From NCBI GenBank assembly GCA_026315105.1, contig CM048746.1, forward strand, positions 639,585,398-639,649,397: a stretch of 64,000 bases of DNA. The letters run 5' to 3'. The translations under genes and the position numbers were made by a program. The notes under the pieces were generated by a model. That model saw only the letters and a program-made list of their open reading frames with translations. It did not search any database and was not told where the DNA came from. Positions 33,437 to 45,647 of the stretch are shown here, in pieces; positions within the stretch are counted from its first letter, which is position 1, and the number at the start of each line of letters is the position of its first letter. Source of the DNA: Locusta migratoria. Its lineage: Eukaryota; Arthropoda; Insecta; Orthoptera; Acrididae.

Positions 33437-35230
33437 ATTCTTGTTGTTGTTGTGGTCTTCAGTCAGCAGACTGGTTTGGTGCAGCTCTCCACGCTACCCT
33501 GTCATGTGCAAGTCTCTTCATCTGAGAATACGTTCGGCAACCTACATCCTTTTGAATCTGCTTACTGTATTCGGCCCTCGGTCTCCACCTACGATTTTTA
33601 CAACTCACGCTTCCTTCTAATGCTAAGTTGACAATTCCTGGATGTCTCAGAATGTGGCAAACCAATGGAACACCTTAGTCAGGATATGCCAGAAACTCCT
33701 TTTCTCCCAGATTAGGTTAAGCACCTCCTCATTAGTTACGTGATCTACCCATCTAATCTTCATCATTCGTTTATAGCACCACATTTCGAAGGCTTCTATC
33801 ATCTTTTTATCTGAACTCCTTATCGTTCACGTTTCACTCCCATACAATGCTACACTCCAGACAAATGCTTTCAGAAAGGACTTCCTAACATTTAGATTAA
33901 TATCGTTAACATCCGCTTCTTTAGAAACGCTTTTCTTCCCATAGCCATTCTGCATTTTATATCTTCTTTACTTCGGCCATCAGAAGTTATTTTCCTATTT
34001 TTATTGTCTCATTACCTAATCTAATTCATTCAGCATCGCCTGATTTTCTGACATTGCATTCCATTACTTTCGTTTTACTCTTGTTAATGTTCATCTTATA
34101 TCTTCCTTTCAAGACACTGTCCATTCCATTCAATTGCTCTTTCAGATCTAGAGGTTGAATATAGCTCTTCGCTCCCTATATTTTACCCCTGCTACCTTCA
34201 GAATTTGGAAGAGTGTATTCCAGTCGACATTGTCAAAAGCTTACCCCAAATCGACAAACGCTAAAAACGTAGGTTTCCCTTTGCTTAGCCTATCTTCTAA
34301 GATAAGTCGTAATGTGAGTATTGCCTCCCGTGTTCCTACATTTCTCCTAAATCCAAATTGATCTTCCATAAGGTGGTATTCCCCTGTCTCATACAACCTG
34401 CATACCTGGTGGAACAATTTTTTCACCACTGGCTCTCAGTAGTTCAGTAGTTCATACGAAATATCATCTACTCCATGGGCCTTGTTTCGACTCAAATCCT
34501 TCAGCGCTCTGTCAAATTCTTCTCTCAGTATTGTATCTCCTATTTCCTCTTCCTCCACTTCGTCTTCCATTTCTAGAATACTGCCTTCAAGTTTATTTCC
34601 TTAGTATTGGCCCTCTATATATTCCTTCCACAGTTCAGCCTTCCCCTCTTTGCTTAGTACTAGTTTTCCGTCTGAGTTCTTAATATTCGTACAGCTGCTT
34701 TTCTTGTCTCCAAATATCTCTTTTATTTTCCTGTAGGTGGTATCTACCTTTCCCCTAGCTATGCATTCTTTTACGGTTCTGCATTTGTCCTCTAGCCACT
34801 TCTGCTTAGCCAGTCTGCCCTTCCTGTCAATCTCATTTTTTAGACGTTTGTACTCCCTTTTCCTATTTCAATTCCTGAATTTTTATATTTTCTCCTCTCA
34901 TCAATTTAGTTCAGTATATCCTGTGTTATCCAGGAATTTCTATTAGGCCTTGTCCTTCTGCCTATATGGTTCTCTGCTGCCTTCACTACCCTATCTCTCA
35001 GAGCTACCCATTCTTCTTCTTCTACTGTATTACTTTCCCCTGTTTCAGCCAATCTTTGTCCAATGTTCCCTCTGAAACTCTCAACCACTTCTTGTTCATT
35101 CAATTTGTCCAGGTTTCATATCTTAACCTTTCGACCTTTCTGCAATCTCTTAAGTTTTAATCTGCGGTTCATAATCAATAAGTCATGGTTAGTTCTCATT
35201 GGGTACAATTCATGTTGGTTTTTAACGGTT
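33437..35230 (-). mobile_element. LINE fragment, copy C (minus strand)
   Basis: Same family as the copies at 25115-28475: the minus-strand 3' end is the complement of TTGTTGTTGTTGTGGTCTTC at 33440. Going upstream it carries a C-terminal region with ILRHPGIVNLALEGSVSCKN, then palm and finger remnants (EDQFGFRRNVGTREAILTL at about 34365). It reaches further 5' than the others: the spacer between endonuclease and reverse transcriptase includes NEQEVVESFRGNIGQRL and RRTRPNRNSWITQDILN (34906-35103). Frames are broken at many points. No endonuclease domain is seen beyond 35230. Confidence 0.83.
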
Positions 35231-36633
35231 GTTGCTGCTCACCACTTGGTGAGGATTTTATGCTGAATTTGTGTGTAGGTTTTGAAGCAGGTGTTCTCAG
35301 GACATCGACGAACTTTTAAAGCCCGTTTGCACACTGTGAATTTCTGTATTGTGAACTGATTTTATGTGCTGCACTAATATTTGATTGTGACATTCTCTTT
35401 CCTGTCAAAAGTTACGTTTTGTCATGCGGCATCCTGTGATTTATTTTGTTGCCTTGCAGCTGTTGTAACGTTGTGTGCAATTTGGTTAGCCATTAAAGTA
35501 AAAATAAATCTAAAAAAATCTTAATAAAATTGTTTGAGCCGTTTTTAACATCCAGTCTAGCTTGGTATTAATTTCTGTGTAATTGAGTGTTTTAAAACAT
35601 GGACTTAAGCATCGTCATAAAATGTTTCATGCCTCAAAGAAAGCATGTTAAATCAACTTTACTTGAACTATCAACTTCTGCAAATTTTTTAATAAATCTG
35701 TGAAAGTAGAAATTGTTTTAATAACGCAACCCAGTCTTCCACTCTGCGTTGTTGGTTGAAACATAACGGTCTCTCCAGATGAAAGACTGATGCCCTTCCG
35801 GCCGAACACACAATCAGAGCTAATAAGTCGGACCCATTTGGTTAGACTCCAATCCTGATGTTCCTCAACCATATATCTGCCATCTATACGGTGTCGTGGT
35901 TAAAATCGGACACAAACTATACGCCTGAAAGCGTAGAAGCCTCTTTTCGCCAGCGATTTCGGGCTGTTTTTGTTGATGTTGTACATTCTGTTGCTGCCTG
36001 CAGATGTGTTGCAACCAAGTTGCATCCAGCCGCCTTTCAAGAGGTGTGTTAACAGGAGATAACGGTCATCTCTTGCTGATGTTACCCGTCGACGACCTTG
36101 GCGTTGCCTTCTTTAACGGTTCCTATTGTCTTAAACCATGTTCAGGTTATGAGAATTACACTTTGGGACAGTCCAATAGCTCCATCCCCTCCCCCCCCCC
36201 GTCTGCCCAATCTCCAACCCTCTTCTGGCTCTGCATGCCATAGCTTTGGGTGACTCATATTGCTGGTTCATTCCCCTGTCTGCTGAGTACACAACCTGAA
36301 CCCAACTGCTTCTTTAATTAGTTTGGTAAAGTAAACACAAGTCAACCCTCTCTGCAGAAACTTTCTCTTGGTTACAGTAATGCCGTTGTCTCCACTCCAT
36401 GGAACCGACAAACACATCGAACTATTTTAATTCATTCTGACAATAATGGTACTTCAGAATCTAATTATTTCAACTGATCCCCCGATTATTTTGATCATTA
36501 TAGTTGTACCGACGAACATCTGTAAGGAAGCGGTCGGTCAGAGACCATTCCCTCCTGGAAAGGTCTATTCCTTCAAGCTCGTTCTAGGGATCGCCTTTCC
36601 AGATTTTGATTTGTCAATGAAACTAATCCCAAG
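35231..36633. other. No recognisable gene; C-run
   Basis: Contains a short C run near 36188-36200. Open frames at 35648-35872, 35858-36243 and 36446-36691 have no motifs I recognise. Confidence 0.45.
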
Positions 36634-37717
36634 TTGTTGCCCGGTTGGACTGAGGCGAGAAGGCAGCAGCGGCGTCAACTGCTGTTGCTGATGCTGCCGT
36701 CGCCGCCGCAGCCGCCGATGACGACGTCAATGATGCTTCACCCCGCTGCCGGTGCCGCCCTCTTCGCTACCAGCCGAAGTCGCAGTCTTCTCCAGACCCC
36801 GGGACACCTCATCCTCAAAGACATCGCTCCTGCATGGACTCATCAGGTATTCATGAAATCCACCTTCATCGCAATTTACTCCTTGTATCCCCCATCACCA
36901 CCTTTCCTCAGAATGGAAACTCCCATTACCACAACCTCCGTCCTATATACCTCTCCGTCACTGGCCTTCACAACCAACACATGGAGGGCATCACACCTCC
37001 AACCTCTCAACACCTCCCCATTGTCTGTTTTCAGTCACCACAACCTCTCAAGTCGTCCCTCCCCAGCCTCGCAATGTCCTTCCTCTTATCCTTCTAAACA
37101 TCTACTCCTCCTCCTAGCCCGTATCACTCATTGTCGAGCGACAGTGTCTACTGAGTGGCCGCCTCTAGCCACTGAACAGTAGCACACGAGACTGTTTCCC
37201 GTCATTCACCCATCAAAACCATGCCTCATAGACAATTCAACCTTCTCCCTGGAAAGGCAGAAGTATTACCCCTCCACTCTCAATTGATCCTCCAGAAAGA
37301 TTTCATCCTTATCAAGTTCCATACCGTACCTTTCACTTCCTCCTTCACAAGACCCCTTACCCAAATTTTGGCCCCCATGCTAACCTCCCCCCTTCCTTTC
37401 CTCCTCCACCCCCATCCCGCCAATGCAAACCTCCTTGTCACTCCCCACCCTCACCCTCAGAATCACCAAACTAAGCACGGTGATATCGGAGGATGAGGTG
37501 TTGGGCCAACTCAATGCCCATTCCTTGTTTAAAATCCGCTGTACGCAATCACAATGCCAATGGTCCAACTTTCCTTATAAGGAATTTTATTGAATGAACC
37601 CCCTTCATCAACTTCGTTAAAGAGCTGACCATGATGACCGTCACAAGGTGGATCCTTTCTACTTCCCTCCTAAGTCTAACGATTGTCAGCCTTGCATCCA
37701 ATACAATGACCACCTTA

Positions 37718-37778
<61 letters not shown>
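36634..37778 (+). repeat. CT-rich retroposed segment with about 58-base poly(A) tail
   Basis: A pyrimidine-rich plus strand with a 182-codon frame (36634-37182) rich in proline, serine and leucine ends in an uninterrupted A run at about 37720-37778. The long pure tail points to a fairly recent reverse-transcribed copy of an RNA, either a LINE 5' part or a processed transcript. No zinc knuckle, reverse transcriptase or host protein could be recognised, and no target duplication was found. The protein sequence could be compositional. Confidence 0.5.
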
Positions 37779-37780
<2 letters not shown>

Positions 37781-38529
37781 GTAAGTACTCCACTGTCAAC
37801 GGGACGGTAAAACCTCTTAAACTAATGGAGAAATTTTAACCAATCTTGGTACATACATTCCTCACTATCAGACAACAGCCGTCCGTACAGTAAACCCACC
37901 ACATTGGGCATGTCATTGAAATTCTACAGTACTAATTAAATATGTAAGACTTTTCAATGGCTGGGAACGGGCACGGGCGGCACTTAATGTACCTTTGACT
38001 TCTACGACGTAGTACGACGTACAAGCCAGGAGATAAGGAGAAATAAAAATGGAGTGTGTGAAAAATGGCCATCAAACAAGAGATTGTAATTTGTTAAGTT
38101 TTCCCCATCAACATCTTTCACGACACTTTTTGCAAATGGATTGCTAATACTTTAAATTCCAACAGATTTGTTCTATATGGTAACACGCGTTGTTCAGTAG
38201 ATGTTCTTGCATACTTCTGTAGTAACTGGGGTCGGAATGTAGCAGGACAGAGGTGTCCAAATTTTCTGCAACAGGTCAACACTTACTAGATAGCAAAAAT
38301 ATAAATAATTTATACAGAATACGTGAACAGTAGACAGGAAGAATAGTCGTACATAAAATATGTACAGTGAATGCAGAAAGACTATTATATATGATTGAAT
38401 GTATATTTCTGCCTCGCTTCAAACTATAATAACTGGTAGATAAGCATACTGTTATGTACTATATGCACACAGCCTGCTTGCCGTAGCTAATGTCTCAACT
38501 TAGTGCAACACAGAAATGAGAACCTTATT
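37779..38529. other. No recognisable gene
   Basis: Unassigned AT-rich sequence between the poly(A)-tailed segment and the Penelope-like element. Confidence 0.45.
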
Positions 38530-38567
38530 TTACTGTTTTGCCAAGATCGCTTATTTATTTACCACAT

Positions 38568-38601
38568 GACCAGTTTCGACTGATCTCGCAGTCATCATCA
38601 G
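38568..38601 (-). ncRNA. Hammerhead ribozyme-like core, left terminus
   Basis: The minus strand reads CTGATGA, a GACTG/CAGTC stem II with a 6-base loop, GAAAC, then TGGTC. All core positions of the hammerhead consensus (CUGAUGA, GAAA, NUH) are present. Stem I pairing with the flanks looks weak. It lies in the terminal repeat of the Penelope-like element, where such motifs are established for the family. Self-cleavage is inferred only. Confidence 0.6.
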
Positions 38602-39224
38602 ATCTATAAAAGGAGAAGACCAATCAACGTACCTGCCACTAACTACCTATGAGCATTAAAAATTACAGCTTATATATTTTATTTTTGATACTGGAACTGC
38701 GGAGTATCTAATCATACAGCAAACATTCTTAAAAATGCTCTTCAATGCCAAAAAAAGAAAGAAAGAAAGTAAATAAATAAAATAAAATAATAAAATAAAA
38801 ATGAATGAAATAAAACAAAATAAAAAATAACGATAGTGAAATTAAATTGCCGAAGCCATCAACGAAAAGTTGAAGATAATAAAGCATTGGTGATAAAAAT
38901 CGACAAGAGCAAAAACCGAAAAATTTTTCGAAGATAATGGTATCATACAAATTTGTAAAACCCGTATAAACAGATTTAATACCGAAATAAGTAAGAAAAT
39001 TTACAGTTCATATTTCCTACTGGAGGAGAGATCCAAGCGATTCTTAAAATCGATGTCGTTTGAGCTTCCGAAACTGAGGTCACAACTTAAGACCCACAAT
39101 ATAAATAAATCAAATTGTGGACGGTAGACAGGCTCCCAACACCAAGCTGAATAGATTTCTCCATAGAAAAGGAGCTGTAAGTTTTTGAAGAGTCTTCGTA
39201 TATTAAAAACAGCCAAGAGATAGT

Positions 39225-39990
39225 TAATGTACTAAAGAATATGGAAGTTCCTGAGGAATCCACGCTAGTTTCATTCAGTATCGTGAATTGTATACGAATG
39301 TGCCCTTTAAGGAATCTATTGAAGTAATTAAAGCTAATCTGATTAAGCAACAAAAAATCTCTTTGGTAGAGAAATGTAACTGGTGGAACTTTTGAAATTG
39401 TCGTTCTCATTTAATTATTTCCAGTTTAATGACAGGTTTTATTATCAAGAAAAAGGCTTGGTGATGGGTAACTGTCTCTCCGGCACTTTGGCCGATAATT
39501 TTGTTAATCATTTAGAAATGAAGTTTTTCAACAACTATACATACCTGCGAATTATATAAGGTTCGTCAAGGACATAAGTGCCCTAATTAAAGTTAATAAC
39601 CAAGATATAGAGTGTTTCTTAAGAGATCTCAATGGTATGCACAAAAACATACGATTCAAGGTAGAGAATGAAACCAATAGTGGTCCAAACTTTCTAGATC
39701 TGAGCGTAGGAAAATCAGAGGGTAAAGATACATTTCGAATTTATAGGAAACCGACGTCCACAGATATGGTGATCAATGTAAACTCGATACATACAACAAG
39801 CTATAAGAGGGCGTATTTCTATTCTTTGCTGCATAGGCTTGTTAACCTCCGTTTAGAGCAGTCCGCCATTTACAATGAAATGATGATACTAAGATATATT
39901 GCCAGTAGGAATGGCTTCAGTACCGGATTAATTGATGAATTACTCAACGAGGTGAGAAATAGAAATCTTAATAAGGCTAAAGTAAAATAG
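39225..39990 (+). pseudogene. Penelope-type reverse transcriptase, partial and inactive
   Basis: In order: a finger-region remnant (YTNVPFKESIEVIKANL, frame-shifted at about 39280), YYQEKGLVMGNCLSGTLADN near 39430-39500, a palm motif region RFVKDISALIKVNNQDIE near 39560-39610 and the thumb-side RIYRKPTSTDMVINVNSI in the 117-codon frame 39637-39990. Penelope reverse transcriptases carry a Y/F-V-D-D motif where this copy reads FVKD, so a catalytic aspartate is lost. Further stops and shifts separate the pieces. The enzyme would have copied the element RNA at a nicked target. Confidence 0.82.
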
Positions 39991-40084
39991 CACACCATTT
40001 TTAAATATGTCCCAATGACATATATCGGTCCAATCTCCGATAAGATCGAGAGAACCTTCCGTAAATCTAACATCGATAAAAAAT

Positions 40085-40470
40085 AAGTTGCAAGCAAAGT
40101 TGAGCCACGAAGTGGAAGCAAACGGAGATATATTTACAATTCTCGGGTGTACAAACTCCACTGCGGCGACTGCGAAGGTTTTTATGTTGAGGAAAATGGG
40201 TAGATAATTTTTTTACGACATTCAGAGAGCATACAGGTAAACATAATAAAACTTCATTTGTTGAGCACTTACGAGAAAACAAACATAAAATCCAATATAT
40301 TCAAAGAAATATGAAGATCCTACATAAAGCACCCAAAGGAAAGAAATTAAACATCCTAGAGAATATGCAGATTTATAAACATTTAAAACATCACAAGGAA
40401 AATGGTTTCAACGATCAGCTGGAGAAGGTGGATAATAACGTTTTAAATATTTTTGATAAGGTGTTGTGAG
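40085..40470 (+). pseudogene. GIY-YIG endonuclease domain of the Penelope-like element
   Basis: VYKLHCGDCEGFYV at about 40147-40188 corresponds to the GIYKLxCxxCxxxYIG start of Penelope GIY-YIG domains, with the zinc-like CxxC pair. After a stop and frameshift, FREHTGKHNKTSFVEHLREN at about 40217-40275 supplies the R..EH region. A lysine-rich tail ends FDKVL and stop at 40470. This domain nicks DNA to prime reverse transcription in active elements. This copy is broken. Confidence 0.78.
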
Positions 40471-40832
40471 GTAGGAGTAGCCCCACCAGAATTAGACACT
40501 ATTTCCGTGAATAATGTACTGGTGACGTCACTAACCATGAACAACACCTGGCGGTCTGCTTTCCGTAAGTTTAACGTGAGTCCGCGCAGTTCCGTTTAAT
40601 GTGATTTCAGGCGCGTGTCGACGGCCGTTTATGTTATGGGGGTCATGTTTGGATTTTATTTTGTGACCATGCACGGAACGCCGAGTAGTCAGAGCCACAC
40701 ATATGGTATGTTTAGATACACCACAGTTCCACAGATATGCATATATCAAAAATAAATTGTATAAGCTGTGGTTTATAGCGCTCGTAGGTAATTAGTGTAT
40801 GGTACGTTGATTGGTATTCTTCTTTTACAGAT

Positions 40833-40865
40833 CTGATAATACTGCGAGATCAGTTAAAACCGGTC
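40833..40865 (+). ncRNA. Degenerate hammerhead-like core, right terminus
   Basis: The plus strand reads CTGATAA, then an ACTG..CAGT stem, TAAAAC and CGGTC. It is the inverted partner of 38568-38601 with two core changes (GAAA to AAAA, CTGATGA to CTGATAA), so cleavage is unlikely. Confidence 0.5.
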
Positions 40866-40902
40866 ATGTGGTAAATAAATAAGCGATCTTGGCAAAACAG
40901 TA

Positions 40903-41669
40903 ATAACAGTTTCCACAATTAAGGAGATTTCACCCAGAAACTTGTGTAAACAGAAATGAAAGTAATTATTGCAGAGTTTTGCCTAATAAAACATGTCTAT
41001 GCGATGGCGTACACAAATATGCAAAGGCGTGGCCTTCCTGTTGTCATCATTGGTAGGTACAAGGTACATTTCCAGAGGACCCCTCTCGATCATTTTGCCA
41101 ACTGTTGTAAAGTCAAACGCACCGTACACATCAGATAAAACATCGCAAGTTTTGCGCTGCAAGGAAACTAAAGTGAAATGGAGCGTGAGAAAGGCATAAT
41201 GCGTTGGATAGATGATGGGGGAAAGGGATGGAGAGAGAGAGAGAGAGAGAGAAAGAACGGGAGGTACTCACGAAAGAATCGAATGAACAGACGCCTCGAC
41301 AAAGTCTGCAACTAAGGCTAACAGGGGTAATATGCCGGAAAGGTCAACGTTAAGAATCGTCGAACGTAATCTGGTAGTATCCTGATTATCTCGGTTTACG
41401 TTCCCGGTTAACTACTTCGGTAGGAGAGAAGCTTCGCTCCTAAAGATTACCGTCACGTTTATGCTCCCCGTCCACTTTGATTACCATTCAAGTCCCTCAC
41501 ACTTTTAATTGCTGCGTCTTATCCGTATATCAGACGGACTCAATTATCGTTTTTCTGCTCGCTTTTTTTTTGTCGTAAACTTCCTTCTAGCAAGAACGGT
41601 CGGTTTCTGTTGCAGCTTGAGCTTGCTGTCTCTCTTACTAGCAGGAAAGAGTCTTGACTGTTAATGAAC
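40903..41669. other. No recognisable gene; (GA)n tract
   Basis: A short GA microsatellite lies at about 41230-41251. No gene is recognised. Confidence 0.5.
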
Positions 41670-42250
41670 CCATGGAGGTAAGTGGTAAGGCATCTACATA
41701 TACGTGGATACTCTGCAAGTCACATGTAAGTGCATGGCAGAGGGTTCATCGAACTACTGTGGTGATATTTCTCTACAGTTCCATTCTCTAAGAACTCGCG
41801 GTGAATAGGAACACCTAAATCTTTCTGATTTCGGTATGATTTATCTTATTATGATACACATGTCTCCCTATGTAGGTGGGTGTTAACAAGATCGCATTCG
41901 GAATAGAAAGTTGGTGAAAAAAGGTTCGCAAACAGATCTCGACGCAACAAATGACGCCTTTCTTTTAATGATTTCCACCCCAACTAGTTCATCATTTCCG
42001 TGACACTCTCTTTCCTATATTGCGCCAATACAAAACGGGTTGCCCTTCTCTGAATTTTCTCTAAATCGTCCGTCAGTCCCACCTGGTGTGGATCACATAA
42101 TGAGCAGAATACTCCAAAATAGCACGCACAAGTGTAGTGTAGTTAGTAGAATTGTTGCACGTCGTAATTGTTCTGCCAATGAAACGGAGTCTTTCGTTCG
42201 CCTTCCCTACAATATTTTCTGTGTGTTCTTTTCATCACGTAGGTAAACAC
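41670..42250 (-). pseudogene. LINE reverse transcriptase, C-terminal fragment
   Basis: On the minus strand broken frames give LVRAILEYSAHYVIHTRWD, a GKRVSRK block and CLRTFFHQLSIPNAIL followed by an SWR..LPLTSM-type end. The adjacent non-coding motif (complement of ATACTCTGCAAGTCAC near 41708) is one I know as very abundant in grasshopper and other insect genomes. It is the tail region of a non-LTR retrotransposon ORF2 after the palm. Clade is not assigned. Confidence 0.65.
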
Positions 42251-42703
42251 ACTCTAGTTAACAGAAGATTGATGTGGTCAGATTACACGACGGTTAAAAT
42301 TACTTGCTAGTTGGCGTTTGTTACTTGCCACATCACCAACCGAAAGCCTATCTTTGGTCCAATCACCAAAAACGGAAATCGTCTCGCAAATATCAGGAGG
42401 CCTATGCAAATTTTTTCACTGCAACCCTGGTTAATGGCTACGAAAAAATACTAGGACATTGACCTCGAATGTTGTGATTTTTAAATAATAATACGCTGAT
42501 TGCGAGTGCTTTGAGCCTTACCGCTAATTCGTACAGTGCATAGTTTTTCAAACTTCCTTTTAATCTCATGGTTTGCCTCTGTTCTCTGAGTTGGGAAGCT
42601 CAGAATGGATGGCACGGCCACTTTTAATTCTGTTTTACGTTCTTCTTGTGTTTTGGGGATCATTTTCATATTTTTTAAAATAATTTTATTAAGTTTCTCA
42701 GCA
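42251..42703. other. No recognisable gene
   Basis: Unassigned. A 76-codon minus-strand frame at 42481-42711 is lysine-rich and unrecognised. Confidence 0.45.
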
Positions 42704-43357
42704 CTCTTCACCCAATGAGGGGTATATTGTGCTGTGCCATTGTGTGTCTAATGGGAGGATGCACAAACATTCTCCTTATTGGTTTCTCAGTCATACTGCA
42801 GCCGAATGGAACTTAACACCATAGGTCACTGCAGGGTTGCCCTTCAGTTTTCTTTCTTTGCACCTCTTCCTGATGCCATAAGAATATGTGTCATAGTCTA
42901 GTCCGATAGAAGATAGTGGGCATCCTGTCACTTTTATCTTCATTTTACTTCAATTATCGAGACCTTTGTTGCTGTCAGAGAGATTATCGGTACCATAGGT
43001 CTCTTTGAGGGACTCTTTTCTGTCCTTTATCTCTTCACCCAATGAGGGGTATATTGTGCTGTGCCATTGTGTGTCTAATGGGAGGATGCACAAACATTCT
43101 CCTTATTGGTTTCTCAGTCATACTGCAGCCGAATGGAACTTAACACCATAGGTCACTGCAGGGTTGCCCTTCAGTTTTCTTTCTTTGCACCTCTTTCTGA
43201 TGCCACAAGAATATGTGTCATAGTCTAGCCCGATAGAAGATAGTGGGCATCCTGTCACTTTTATCTTCATTTTACTTCAATTATCGAGACCTTTGTTGCT
43301 GTCAGAGAGATTATCGGTACCATAGGTCTCTTTGAGGGACTCTTTCCTGTCCTTTAT
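42704..43357 (+). repeat. Two tandem copies of a 327-bp unit
   Basis: Units 42704-43030 and 43031-43357 both begin CTCTTCACCCAATGAGGGG and end in CTGTCCTTTAT. I saw only about four single-base differences, so the duplication is recent. No coding or mobile-element signature is evident in the unit. Confidence 0.94.
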
Positions 43358-43788
43358 CTAGTTGGGGTAATGTTGAAGCAACCAGTTCCCCATCGGTCAA
43401 TAGTTCGGGACTCTTCGAAACAACTAGGATACTTCTTTGTTCCAAAACTTCCTCTAGATGCGGTTGTACCTACTTTTTATCGTCCTACGTTTCAATATAA
43501 ATTTTCAGGAGGTTCTGTTATATATACATATATATACATCGTAAGTCACCTAACATTAGCGCTGGATATATTTCGAAAAGAACATCAAATACTGACGAAC
43601 CGATTCCACAGACCGAACGTGAGGAGAGGGGCTAGTGTAATTGGTTAATACAAAACATAAAAAAAATTCATGGAAGTATGTTTTTTAAAACAAACCTACG
43701 TTTTTTAAATGGAATCCTGTTAGTTTTGTTAGCACATATGAACATATAAAGAAATACGTAATCAGTGTAGTTTGTTGCATTGTAAAAA

Positions 43789-43991
43789 TATAAGGCCGGT
43801 CACGGTGGCCGAGGTGACTGAGGCGCTCCAGTCACGGTCAGCACGGCCACTACGGTCGGGGGTTCGAATCCCCCCTCGGGCATGGATATTTGTGCCGTCC
43901 TAGTTCGTAAGTAGTTCATAAGTAGTTTGTAAGTTTAGGGACTGATGACCCCGTAGTTAAGTCCCATAAGCTTAACAAACATTTGAACATT
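43789..43991 (+). mobile_element. tRNA-derived SINE (GGCCGAG family) in the left TIR
   Basis: The plus-strand copy has head GGCCGGTCACGGTGGCCGAG, B box GGGGGTTCGAATCCCCC and the family body. The right TIR of the host element lacks it and reads straight through, which fixes the insertion point. The likely duplication is TAAAAA (43783-43788 and 43992-43997). Confidence 0.9.
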
Positions 43992-44301
43992 TAAAAACTT
44001 AATTACATCCGGAGATATTGTAACCTAAAGTTGACGCTTGAAACCTCCGACGTTCAGTTGCGTGTTGTAACGAACAAGGGCCACGGTCGGCGAGCAGCAT
44101 CTGCAGGGACATGTTTACGATGACGACCGTGTTTACGAGTGTGGCTGTAGTGCACTGTTGAGGTTTGGTCTAGTTGTCGCAGTGTCCCCATGTAGCGCTT
44201 GCTGCTATTGTTATTCTGCATTCGTCTTTGCACGCAGACTAACTGTAGTACACTGTGTTACCAGACGTCTGGGATAGTGTAGTGTTGTAGGAACTGTGAC
44301 C

Positions 44302-45647
44302 ATGGTGTATTCGAAGGCGGAGATGATACTCTTCTATGGCGAGTGTCGACAAAATGCAGCTGAAGCCTGCAGGGTGTATGCAGAACGGTACCCGGACAGA
44401 GAGCATCCAATGTGCCGCACATTTCAAAACATCTACCGCCAACTGTATGAAACAGGTATGGTCGTAGCACGCAAACGAGTCCGTAACAGGCCCGTCACCG
44501 GAGAAGCGGGAGCAGTTGGTGTGTTAGCTGCTGTTGCCGTGAACCCAGACAGAAGTACACGGGACATTGCGAGAGCCGATGGACTGAGTCAAAGTAGTGT
44601 CATGAGCATAGTGCATTGTCACCGATTTCACCCGTTTCATGTGTCGCTACATCAGAAATTACATGGTGATGACTTTAATCATCGAGTGCAATTCTATCAA
44701 TGGGCATTGACAGAGAATGCGTCGCAGTTCTACATGTTTACCGATGAAGCGGGTTTCACAATCCACAGGGCAGTGAATCTACGGAACATGCATTACTGGT
44801 CCGTAGGCAATCCTCGCTGGATCCAACAGGTAGAGCGACAGCGACCGTGGACTGTAAATGATGTATGGTGCAGAATCATTGGCGACCACCCCAATGGTCC
44901 TTACTTCATTGTAGGGGCCCAAACAGCTGCAATATACATCGCGTTTCTACAGAATGATCTGCCAACGTTGCTCGAAAATGTCCCACTAGAAACGCGTCGA
45001 CGTATGTGGTATCAGCATGATGGTGCACCTGCACATTCCGCAATTAACATTAGGCTGACCCTTGACAGGATGTTCGACGGGCCTTTCATAGGCCATGGAG
45101 GACGCATAAATTGACCATACCGTTTTCCTGATCTTACACCTCTGGACTTCTTTCTGTTGGGTACGTTAAAGGAGAATGTGTACCGTGATTTGCCTACAAC
45201 CCCAGAGGATATGAAACAACGTATTGTGGCAGCCTGCGGCGACAAATGTTCAAATGTTTGTAAAGCTTATGGGACTTAACTACGGGGTCATCAGTCCCTG
45301 AACTTACAAACTAATTATGAACTACTTACGAACTAGGACGGCACAAATATCCATGCCCGAGGGGGGATTCGAACCCCCGACCGTAGTGGCCGTGCTGACC
45401 GTGACTGGAGCGCCTCAGTCACCTCGGCCACCGCGGCTGGCCCTGCGGCGACATTACACCAGATGTACTGTGGCGTGTACGACATTCTTACGCCATAGAT
45501 TGCAATTGTGTGGAGCAAATGATGGCCACCACTTTGAACATCTTTTGGCCTGACATGTCGGGGACACACTCTATTCCACTCCGTAAACGGAAACCACATG
45601 TGTACGTGTACTTCACCCCTCATGGTAATGTACAAGCGTGTCAGTGA
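44302..45647 (+). pseudogene. Tc1/mariner-superfamily transposase, stop and SINE insertion
   Basis: From ATG 44302 (MVYSKAEMILFYGECRQ) an N-terminal helix-turn-helix region with FQNIYRQLYETGMV leads to the catalytic core. FTDEAGFTIHRAVN carries the first aspartate, MWYQHDGAPAHSAINIR the second, and RFPDLTPLDFFLLG the third. A TGA at about 45112, where a tryptophan-type codon is expected, truncates the protein at 271 codons, just before the third aspartate. A SINE then interrupts the gene at 45245-45441. The original C-terminus resumes and ends HGNVQACQ at 45647. Without insertions the protein would be about 380 residues. The family is common in insects; fragments occur at 5087 and 54850. Confidence 0.85.
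45245..45441 (-). mobile_element. tRNA-derived SINE (GGCCGAG family) in the transposase gene
   Basis: The minus-strand copy has B box GGGGGTTCGAATCCCCC and a family head ending at CCAGCCGCGGTGGCCGAGG. The target duplication CCTGCGGCGACA lies at 45233-45244 and 45442-45453. Confidence 0.94.

Larger units (their letters stand above)
38530..40902 (+). mobile_element. Penelope-like retroelement with inverted terminal repeats
   Basis: About 200 bp at 38530-38728 recurs inverted at about 40690-40902; the outermost motif is TTACTGTTTTGCCAAGATCG. Between them lie a Penelope-type reverse transcriptase and a GIY-YIG endonuclease on the plus strand, the domain order of Penelope-like elements. Such inverted or direct terminal repeats are known for this group and often carry hammerhead ribozymes, which fits the motifs at both ends. 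The copy is 2.37 kb and carries stops and frameshifts. The N-terminal part is short or missing. Confidence 0.87.
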
